Virus record (IMG/VR): IMGVR_UViG_3300042372_000718
Location: 1 to 20,932 of that record
Strand: one strand, 5' to 3'
DNA from: a virus
Length of the DNA stretch: 20,932 nt
This document shows positions 1-4,614 of this stretch, piece after piece. The notes beneath the pieces were generated by a model. That model did no database searches. It was given only the letters and a program-made list of their open reading frames with translations, and had not been told where the DNA came from. A program made the position numbers and the translations under genes. Position 1 is the stretch's first letter, and each line of letters starts with the position of its first letter.

Positions 1-94
1 TGTTGAGGCGCAGCAGCGAGTGCGCTTCTTTGGTCGTGACGCCTTGGTTGTCACGCAGGGGCAGAATGATAAAGGCGATCTTGAGGTCTTGCAT
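1..94 (-). CDS. Partial leftward gene, unknown function
   Basis: Only the first 31 codons are visible; the gene runs off the left edge. It starts at an ATG at 94-92 and begins MQDLKIAFIILPLRD, a short charged start followed by a hydrophobic stretch. The start is supported by a Shine-Dalgarno stretch (GAAGGACACAGAC) just upstream. This is nearly the same leader as the one used by the first rightward gene at 266 and by the gene at 3988. It is divergent from the rightward gene block, a position often held by regulatory or early genes, but nothing in 31 residues identifies a function. That it is a real gene is an inference from the shared leader and the uninterrupted frame. Confidence 0.55.
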   Translation of the reverse strand, partial: MQDLKIAFIILPLRDNQGVTTKEAHSLLRLN

Positions 95-265
95 GTCTGT
101 GTCCTTCGCCGCGGGATGCGGCACACCCATACCTACACACGGTTTCGCAGATTACAATCGTTTATTTTCGGGGCCCCTGAAAACAGCTCGCTTGACAACC
201 GTTTCGTATGGGTTCAGAGAGACGGGGCAGCCGGGACAAGCCGCTGCGAGAAAAGGACAAGAGAC
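95..265. promoter_or_regulatory. Divergent intergenic control region
   Basis: This gap of about 170 bases separates a leftward gene from the start of the long rightward block, so it must hold promoters for both or read-through from outside. It has the most A+T-rich patch of the left end (about 149-170). A TTGACA hexamer lies at 192-197 on the plus strand, but no good -10 box follows at 16-18 bases. An 8-base inverted repeat ACCCATAC (125-132) / GTATGGGT (206-213) is present. AACCG precedes GTATGGGT on each strand, by 4 bases on plus and 7 on minus. This could be a shared operator or paired promoter elements. No exact promoter can be assigned from sequence alone. Confidence 0.45.
253..265 (+). 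promoter_or_regulatory. Ribosome-binding leader AAGGACAAGAGAC
   Basis: A strong Shine-Dalgarno (AAGGA) precedes the ATG at 266. The 16 bases AAGGACAAGAGACATG recur exactly at 3975-3990, in front of the first gene of the second rightward block. A near copy precedes the leftward start at 94. It fixes the start of the first rightward gene. Confidence 0.75.
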
Positions 266-451
266 ATGACCACCACCGACAAATGCTTCGTCCTCAAGGA
301 CGCCGACTTCGATCTCGCCGCCAGCGTCACGCACGCTGATAGCGGCCAGCCCGCCTACGTCACGATCATGGCGCTGGACAAGGATCAGTTCATCACCATG
401 ACCGTCGCGGACTTCGACCGCATGGCCGCAGCTATCGCGAGGGTGCTCTGA
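266..451 (+). CDS. Small hypothetical phage protein (61 aa)
   Basis: First gene of the rightward block. The ATG at 266 is chosen over upstream in-frame starts because of the AAGGACAAGAGAC leader directly before it. The product is 61 residues, begins MTTTDKCFVLKDADFD, and is soluble and mildly acidic. It has alternating hydrophobic residues suggesting beta strands, then a C-terminal helix (DFDRMAAAIARVL). No known domain is recognised. The stop overlaps the next start (TGATG at 449-453), so the two are probably translationally coupled. Its place next to the divergent control region suggests early expression, which is an inference. Confidence 0.7.
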   Translation: MTTTDKCFVLKDADFDLAASVTHADSGQPAYVTIMALDKDQFITMTVADFDRMAAAIARVL

Positions 452-621
452 TGACCACGATCTATCGCGGCTACGACATCAAGCGGAACGGCGACGGCAC
501 CTTCGGCCTGCACTCGGCCGGTTCTTTCCCGGTGATCACCGAAACCTTCCCCACGGAAGAGAAGGCGATGGACCACATCGACGCCCTGCGTCGCCGCCGC
601 CTCGCCGGGGAGAACGTCTGA
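451..621 (+). CDS. Small hypothetical phage protein (56 aa)
   Basis: The start shares a base with the upstream stop (TGATG), and the gene ends the same way into the next gene at 621. The 56-residue product reads MTTIYRGYDIKRNGDGTFGL, then a segment rich in S, T and F, then an acidic helix and a basic tail (ALRRRRLAGENV). The opening pattern Y-x-G-Y-x-I plus a late TEEKAMDHIDAL helix resembles many small phage ORFans with a beta-hairpin and helix. No function is assigned. No upstream Shine-Dalgarno is needed if it is translated by reinitiation. Confidence 0.65.
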   Translation: MTTIYRGYDIKRNGDGTFGLHSAGSFPVITETFPTEEKAMDHIDALRRRRLAGENV

Positions 622-770
622 TGACCAACCTGAAACCCTACCAGCAGGACACGCTGCGGCACCTGCTCGCCGCCTTCGCTGCTGCACCCGAGCCGGTGCA
701 GCGCGAGGCCCTTCGCCAGCTCAACGCCCGGGCCAATGCGGCGGTGCTTCATGTGGCGTTCCGCCGATGA
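621..770 (+). CDS. Small hypothetical phage protein (49 aa)
   Basis: A 49-residue, almost fully helical product (MTNLKPYQQDTLRHLLAAF, then an acidic linker and a basic C-terminal helix ending HVAFRR). Too short to appear in a typical long-ORF list. It is supported by the exact TGATG junction with the gene before it (619-623) and the ATGA overlap with the gene after it (767-770). Codon use is like its neighbours. No family is recognised and there are no membrane segments. It may be a small binding or adaptor protein, but that is only a guess. Confidence 0.6.
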   Translation: MTNLKPYQQDTLRHLLAAFAAAPEPVQREALRQLNARANAAVLHVAFRR

Positions 771-949
771 AAATCACTTTTGGAGAGGGGGCCTTCTTGG
801 TCCATTGTCTTTGGATGGCCATCGGCTGCGTGGTCGTGCTGCTGGGGGCGGACACCCGCGAAGAGTTGCGGGCGGCCCATTTTTACAGCGTGCTGCTGTT
901 GGCAATGCACGCCTTCCTTGGCTGGTGTATGTGGAGGCTGCGCCGATGA
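767..949 (+). CDS. Small two-helix membrane protein (60 aa)
   Basis: A 60-residue product with two likely membrane helices, at about residues 10-27 (LVHCLWMAIGCVVVLLG) and 40-57 (FYSVLLLAMHAFLGWCMW). They are joined by a charged loop (ADTREELRA), and the end is basic (RLRR). The start lies in an ATGA overlap with the upstream stop and the stop overlaps the next start (ATGA at 946-949). It could be a holin-like or superinfection-exclusion type protein, but the lysis genes lie elsewhere (9.8-11.2 kb), so early membrane remodelling is just as plausible. No family is recognised. Confidence 0.65.
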   Translation: MKITFGEGAFLVHCLWMAIGCVVVLLGADTREELRAAHFYSVLLLAMHAFLGWCMWRLRR

Positions 950-1065
950 GAAAGCGTCTCCCCATCATGGCCTTCTGGGCCGCAGCCATCGCCTTCTGCC
1001 TCTGGTTCTGGTGGAGCCTGATCGGCATCGTCTCGAGCTGGTTCTGCTGCGGGGTGTTCGCATGA
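946..1065 (+). CDS. Membrane microprotein (39 aa)
   Basis: A 39-residue protein with a basic N-terminus (MRKRLP) followed by a very hydrophobic, Trp-rich stretch (FCLWFWWSLIGIVSSWFCC). It is likely a single inner-membrane helix with the N-terminus in the cytoplasm, or a helical hairpin. The three Cys residues are clustered near the end. It is joined by ATGA overlaps to the genes on both sides (946-949 and 1062-1065), which is the main evidence that it is translated. It forms a membrane-protein pair with the gene at 767. Function unknown. Confidence 0.6.
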   Translation: MRKRLPIMAFWAAAIAFCLWFWWSLIGIVSSWFCCGVFA

Positions 1066-1259
1066 CCCGCATCCAGCTCAAGGGCATGACGACGCGCGAG
1101 CTGATCGAGTTCGCCCGCCTCGCCCACCTCAACCTGATGATGCCCGACGGCGACCTCATCCTCGAACTGGCCGAGCGCCTCGACGACGTCTACCCCTTCC
1201 CGGTTGATGAGCAACCGGCCAACCTCTTCAACGACTTCGAGAAAGAGCACATGCTATGA
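1062..1259 (+). CDS. Small acidic hypothetical protein (65 aa)
   Basis: A 65-residue soluble protein starting MTRIQLKGMTTRELIEFARLA. It has two amphipathic helices (13-25 and 34-45), an acidic middle (LAERLDDVYPFPVDE) and an acidic C-terminus. The ATG lies within an ATGA overlap with the upstream membrane microprotein, and its stop overlaps the next start at 1256. The T-T-R-E-L-I-E-F opening is a helix-capping pattern common in small DNA- or protein-binding helices, but no family is recognised and no function is claimed. Confidence 0.65.
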   Translation: MTRIQLKGMTTRELIEFARLAHLNLMMPDGDLILELAERLDDVYPFPVDEQPANLFNDFEKEHML

Positions 1260-1690
1260 ACATCACCATCGAGATCAAGTGCCCCGAGATGGTCGAGGCC
1301 ATCAACAATCTGGCCTCGGCCATCACGATCCGCTCGGCCGACCAAGAGCTGAAGCGCGACATCGTCAAGCCTGCCGAGAAGCCCTTCCTCGGTGCCGAGA
1401 AGGCGGTGTCGCCGCCCAAGGCCAAGGCCACCCCGGAAGAGGCTGTGGCGGCGGTCGTACTGGCGGACTTGGGGGTCAAGCCGGTCGACCTCGACCCGCA
1501 ACCCGCCGAGCCCGAAGCCCCTGCGGTCGACTACACCCAAGTCAAGGCCGCCGTCATGGCCGTCAACAAGGCGAAGGGCCGGGATGCCGCTGTCGCTCTG
1601 CTCGGTGAGTTCAACGCCAAGGTCGGCGGCGATCTGACCGAAGAGCAGTGGGGGCCCTTCGTCGCCCGCGCTGAAGAGGTGCTGGCATGA
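1256..1690 (+). CDS. Hypothetical phage protein, helical C-terminal domain (144 aa)
   Basis: A 144-residue protein in three parts. The N-terminal segment (1-27, MNITIEIKCPEMVEAINNLA) is a strand and helix pattern common at the start of phage ORFs. A Pro/Ala/Glu-rich linker spans about 38-92. A compact helical C-terminal region (93-144) contains VNKAKGRDAAVALLGEF and LTEEQWGPFVARAEEVLA. The K-x-GRDAAVALL pattern followed by an acidic turn and a last helix recurs, from memory, in many phage early proteins of unknown role. It has ATGA overlaps on both sides. It lies shortly ahead of the recombination/replication genes, so a helper role there is plausible but unproven. Confidence 0.7.
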   Translation: MNITIEIKCPEMVEAINNLASAITIRSADQELKRDIVKPAEKPFLGAEKAVSPPKAKATPEEAVAAVVLADLGVKPVDLDPQPAEPEAPAVDYTQVKAAVMAVNKAKGRDAAVALLGEFNAKVGGDLTEEQWGPFVARAEEVLA

Positions 1691-1848
1691 GCCTGCTGGT
1701 CAAGCTCAACCTGTTCGCCGCTGCGGCCAACGCAGCGGTCGTAGTGGGTGTCTGCCTTTCCGGCATGGCCAGCACCCTGACTGTGGCCAACGCCGCCTGC
1801 GTGGTGCTGAACCTAGCGGTGGCCGCCCGCTTCTGGGAGCGGCGCTGA
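1687..1848 (+). CDS. Small two-helix membrane protein (53 aa)
   Basis: A 53-residue product that is Ala/Val-rich with two likely membrane helices, about 7-27 (NLFAAAANAAVVVGVCLSG) and 29-47 (STLTVANAACVVLNLAVAA), and a basic end (RFWERR). It is tied to its neighbours by an ATGA overlap (1687-1690) and a TGATG junction (1846-1850). It sits directly before the DUF2800 nuclease. It is the third membrane microprotein in this train. No family is recognised; the evidence for translation is the tight overlap pattern and matching base composition. Confidence 0.6.
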   Translation: MSLLVKLNLFAAAANAAVVVGVCLSGMASTLTVANAACVVLNLAVAARFWERR

Positions 1849-3092
1849 TGGGCGACACCACCGAGAAAGCCCATGCCCGCTTCTCGCCCTCCGGGGCGAG
1901 CCGCTGGATGGCCTGCCCCGGCTCGCTCAAGATGGAGGAGCCGTTCCCGCGCACCTCGTCGAAGTACGCCGACGAGGGCACGGCCGCGCACCAGCTCATG
2001 GAGTGGTGCCTCTGCTCTGGGCAGGACGCCTCGGCCTACGCCGGTCGGCTGATCGAGGTCGAGGAGACGGGCCGCAAGTTCGAGGTCGACGAGGAAATGG
2101 TCCTCGCCGTGCAGGGCTACTGCGACTACGTCCGCGGTCTGGGCGGCGAGGAAATACTGGTCGAGCAGGAGGTCAACATCGGCGGCTGGCTCGAGCAGCC
2201 CGACGCCTTCGGCACCTGCGACACGATCGTCGTCGCCGGTGACACGCTGCACGTCATCGACCTGAAGTACGGCCGCGGCTACGTCCCCTCCGAGGACAAC
2301 AAGCAGCTGATGCTCTACGCCCTCGGCGCGATGGACTTGGTCGGCCTGCTCTACGACATCAAGCGTGTCGTGCTGACGATCTACCAGCCGCGCGTCTCGA
2401 TGAAGCCCGACCTGTACGAGGTCAGCATCGAAGACCTCGAGCACTTCGCGGCCACCGCCCGCGTCTCTGCCAAGGTCGCCGCTTCGCAGTTCGAGGGGAC
2501 CACTTCTCTCGCCCTGAACCCCAGCCCCGAGGCCTGCCTCTGGTGCAAGGCCAAGGCCGTCTGCCCGGCGCTGATCTCGGCGACCACGAACGCCGTCACC
2601 ACCGCCGCCAGTGTCGAGGACTTCCAAGACCTGACGCTCGAGACGCTCCCCTCCGCCTTGGCGAACGTGCCGAACGACGTGCTCGCCGAGGCGCTGGCCA
2701 AGGTCGACCTGATGGAGATGTTCTGCAAGGCCGTCCGCGCCGAGACAGAGCGCCGCCTGTTCGGTGGCGTCGAGGTGCCCGGCTTCAAACTGGTCGAGGG
2801 CAAGCGCGGCAACCGCAGCTGGATCAACGCCGAGGAGGCGGAGCTTCAGCTCAAGGGCATGCGGCTCAAGACCGAGCAGATGTACGACCTGAAACTGATC
2901 TCGCCGACCACGGCCGAGAAGCTGGCCAAGGCTGGCGTCATCGGCCCGCGCCAGTGGAAGAAGTTGCAGGAGCAGTACGGGCAAGCGCCCGGCAAGCCGA
3001 GCGTGGCACCAGCCAGTGATGGCCGCCCCGCCCTGATGCTCGGCGCGACTATGTCCGACTTCTCCGCCATCAGCGAGGAGCCCCTCGCATGA
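1848..3092 (+). CDS. DUF2800 family protein, Cas4/RecB-like nuclease with Fe-S cysteines
   Basis: A 414-residue protein of the phage DUF2800 family, which belongs to the PD-(D/E)XK nuclease fold and is related to Cas4/RecB exonucleases. Visible signatures are the family opening HARFSPSGASRWMACPGS (8-25), EGTAAH (43-48), GTCD with D125, VIDLKYG with D138 and K140 as the D-x-K catalytic pair, and NKQLMLYA (151-158) as the Q-x-x-x-Y motif. Four cysteines (C23, then C230, C233 and C239 in ACLWCKAKAVCP) match the split 4Fe-4S ligand set of Cas4/AddB-type enzymes. It probably resects DNA ends for recombination or replication with the ssDNA-binding protein encoded next. The start overlaps the upstream stop (TGATG) and the stop overlaps the next ATG. 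Family call strong; activity and cofactor inferred. Confidence 0.88.
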   Translation: MGDTTEKAHARFSPSGASRWMACPGSLKMEEPFPRTSSKYADEGTAAHQLMEWCLCSGQDASAYAGRLIEVEETGRKFEVDEEMVLAVQGYCDYVRGLGGEEILVEQEVNIGGWLEQPDAFGTCDTIVVAGDTLHVIDLKYGRGYVPSEDNKQLMLYALGAMDLVGLLYDIKRVVLTIYQPRVSMKPDLYEVSIEDLEHFAATARVSAKVAASQFEGTTSLALNPSPEACLWCKAKAVCPALISATTNAVTTAASVEDFQDLTLETLPSALANVPNDVLAEALAKVDLMEMFCKAVRAETERRLFGGVEVPGFKLVEGKRGNRSWINAEEAELQLKGMRLKTEQMYDLKLISPTTAEKLAKAGVIGPRQWKKLQEQYGQAPGKPSVAPASDGRPALMLGATMSDFSAISEEPLA

Positions 3093-3178
3093 TCGAGATG
3101 ATCGTGATCGCGTTCGCCATCTACGGAGTAGGCCGTCTCGTGCTCGACCTTGTCGACACGATCTGGCCGCTGCGTTGA
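3089..3178 (+). CDS. Membrane microprotein (29 aa)
   Basis: A 29-residue ORF (MIEMIVIAFAIYGVGRLVLD, ending DTIWPLR) with one likely membrane helix over residues 3-22. Its ATG lies in an ATGA overlap with the end of the DUF2800 gene, and its stop is four bases before the ATG at 3183, so coupled translation is plausible. It is very short, and a chance ORF cannot be ruled out. Its hydrophobic, phage-microprotein character and perfect spacing argue for a gene. Confidence 0.45.
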   Translation: MIEMIVIAFAIYGVGRLVLDLVDTIWPLR

Positions 3179-3182
3179 CCCC

Positions 3183-3344
3183 ATGTCTCGGATGATTGGA
3201 AAGCTGCCGCCCGCAGCCGAGGCTCTTCTAAAAGCGGCAGCAACTACGGGCTTGCCCGGCTCTTTGGAACGGCGCATAGCTATGGATCGTGCCTTAGAGA
3301 CTATCGACGAACTTTACCCCAAACTCCTGAAACGAGAAACTGAA
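3183..3344 (+). other. In-frame 54-codon extension ahead of the DUF2815 gene
   Basis: From the ATG at 3183 the frame stays open for 54 codons and runs straight into the DUF2815 start at 3345. The extension encodes MSRMIGKLPPAAEALLKAAA and onward, ending LYPKLLKRETE, a helical charged segment unlike the canonical DUF2815 N-terminus. Its base composition is less G+C-rich than its surroundings. Two readings are possible: a real N-terminal fusion giving a 248-residue protein, or a separate small protein gene whose stop codon was lost. The ATG at 3183 is four bases past the previous stop, so it could be translated by reinitiation. Confidence 0.4.
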
Positions 3345-3929
3345 ATGAAAGTCACTGTCCCCGCCCGCGGCTCCTTCCTCAACCTGTTCGAGGCGAAGCC
3401 CTACGAAAACGGACCGCCCACCTACAACGGCAAGTTCATCATCGACCCCGCCGACACGGCTACGGTCAAGAAGCTGGACGACGCCATGATGGCCGTCGCT
3501 CGCCTGAAGTGGGGCGAGAAGGCGCAGAAGGTCTTCGACAATCTCGTCAAGACCGGCAAACCCAAGGCCATCGAGGTCGCCTTCGTCAAGGGCGAATACG
3601 TCAACGGCGACGGCGAACCGTACGACGGCTTCGGCGACATGTACTACCTGTCCGCCAAGGCCGACCCGACGCGCGACCCCAAGCCCATGATCATCGACAG
3701 GGACACCTCGCCCCTGATCGCGTCCGACGGGCGTCCCTACGGGGGCTCCTACGTCAACGTGCAGGTCGAGTTCTGGGCGCAGGACAACAGCTACGGCAAG
3801 GCCATCCGCGCCACGCTGAAGGCTGTGCAGTTCGTGCGGGATGGCGACGCCTTCTCGGGCGGCAGCGCCGCCGACTTGAGCGCCTTCGGCAATGTCGCCG
3901 ACGGTGTTGACGCCGCCGATCTGGTGTAG
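3345..3929 (+). CDS. DUF2815 family ssDNA-binding protein
   Basis: Counting from the ATG at 3345 the product is 194 residues, the usual length for this phage ssDNA-binding family. It opens MKVTVPARGSFLNLFEAKPY, typical of the family's first beta strand (V-x-x-x-x-SF-x-NLFEAK). It carries the conserved late block DGRPYGGSYVNVQVEFWAQ, then KAIRATLKAVQFVRDGDAFSGG, and ends in an acidic tail (GNVADGVDAADLV). Acidic tails recruit partner proteins in phage and bacterial SSBs. It should coat ssDNA during replication and recombination with the neighbouring DUF2800 nuclease and the polymerase. The start is uncertain: a 54-codon in-frame extension reaches back to 3183. The 3345 ATG is preferred on family length, though its ribosome-binding site (GAGAAACTGA) is weak. 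Confidence 0.85.
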   Translation: MKVTVPARGSFLNLFEAKPYENGPPTYNGKFIIDPADTATVKKLDDAMMAVARLKWGEKAQKVFDNLVKTGKPKAIEVAFVKGEYVNGDGEPYDGFGDMYYLSAKADPTRDPKPMIIDRDTSPLIASDGRPYGGSYVNVQVEFWAQDNSYGKAIRATLKAVQFVRDGDAFSGGSAADLSAFGNVADGVDAADLV

Positions 3930-3938
3930 CAAAGAAAA

Positions 3939-3963
3939 GGGGCGGCTCCTCCCGGGCCGCCCC
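3939..3963. terminator. GC-rich hairpin between the two rightward blocks
   Basis: An inverted repeat GGGGCGGC (3939-3946) / GCCGCCCC (3956-3963) extends inward by one T-G and one C-G pair, leaving a 5-base loop. On the plus strand no T-run follows, so it is a poor intrinsic terminator in the direction of the genes. The A-rich run just before it (3931-3938) reads TTTTCTTT after the hairpin on the minus strand, which is the classic terminator form in the opposite direction. It may attenuate transcription, stabilise an mRNA 3' end, or block antisense transcription. The next gene restarts with its own strong ribosome-binding site. Confidence 0.45.
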
Positions 3964-3974
3964 CGATCTGCTTG

Positions 3975-3987
3975 AAGGACAAGAGAC
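3975..3987 (+). promoter_or_regulatory. Ribosome-binding leader AAGGACAAGAGAC (second copy)
   Basis: Identical to 253-265 and directly before the ATG at 3988. It marks the start of a new, independently translated gene block after the hairpin. Confidence 0.75.
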
Positions 3988-4614
3988 ATGCCCGCCCCTA
4001 CACCCCGCACCGCCTTCGTCAAGGAGGCGCACTTCGATCGGTTCGCCCAAGGCACGGAGCCCTCCTTCCAAAGCGAGGTGCCCGTCTTCGACCGCGGCAA
4101 ACGAGAGGTCGTGCCGCACCCGCGCCACAAAGATACCTACGGCTTCCGCGCCGCCAGCGAGCGCCGCCCCGGCACACCCCTGCCGCCGGAGATGACGGGC
4201 GATCCCCATCCCGATCGGCTCGCTCTCGCCGAGGAGAGGCGCAAGCAGATCGCCGAGCGCGACGCCCGCTACCGGATCGAGGGCTCGACCGACGAGGAGC
4301 GCGCCGCAGGCCTGCGCCGCGACGTCCCCCGCCGGGGCAAGGGCGGCTCGACCTTCTCCAGCACGCCCGACATCCCCAAGCCCCGCAGCTATTACATCGA
4401 CGTCCTGCCCGAGGACGCTGCTATCGAAGCGCGCCGGGGGAATGAGGTGCTGCTCTTCCTCACCCTCACCGACGCCGCCCGCTGCATGACCGGCGAGCGC
4501 AGCCCGAAGTGGGCCAAGGCCATTCAGAACGCGGCCGGTGGCATCACCAGAGGGGCCTTCGGCTGGGAGTGGTATCGGCTGCGCAGCCGCCAGAAAGCGA
4601 AGTGGAAGTCGTGA
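3988..4614 (+). CDS. Hypothetical protein, possible NUMOD1-like C-terminus (208 aa)
   Basis: A 208-residue basic protein with a strong leader (AAGGACAAGAGACATG). Residues 1-125 are rich in Pro, Arg, Glu and charged helices (LAEERRKQIAERDARYRIEG) and look partly disordered. The last 75 residues look folded: a strand (SYYIDVLPE), then EVLLFLTLTDAARCMTG, KWAKAIQNAAGG and AFGWEWYRL. The order strand, T-x-x-AAR helix, AI helix, then a FGWEWYR strand recalls NUMOD1-type DNA-binding repeats next to homing endonucleases, but this is a visual impression only. Its stop overlaps the polymerase GTG start (GTGA at 4611-4614), so it is coupled to the polymerase and may act with it. No known family is firmly recognised. 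Confidence 0.7.
   Translation: MPAPTPRTAFVKEAHFDRFAQGTEPSFQSEVPVFDRGKREVVPHPRHKDTYGFRAASERRPGTPLPPEMTGDPHPDRLALAEERRKQIAERDARYRIEGSTDEERAAGLRRDVPRRGKGGSTFSSTPDIPKPRSYYIDVLPEDAAIEARRGNEVLLFLTLTDAARCMTGERSPKWAKAIQNAAGGITRGAFGWEWYRLRSRQKAKWKS

Noticed and set aside
192-220. Sigma-70 promoter from TTGACA at 192
   Set aside because: No acceptable -10 hexamer at 16-18 bases; the TATGGG that follows is only 9-10 bases away. Kept only as part of the control region.
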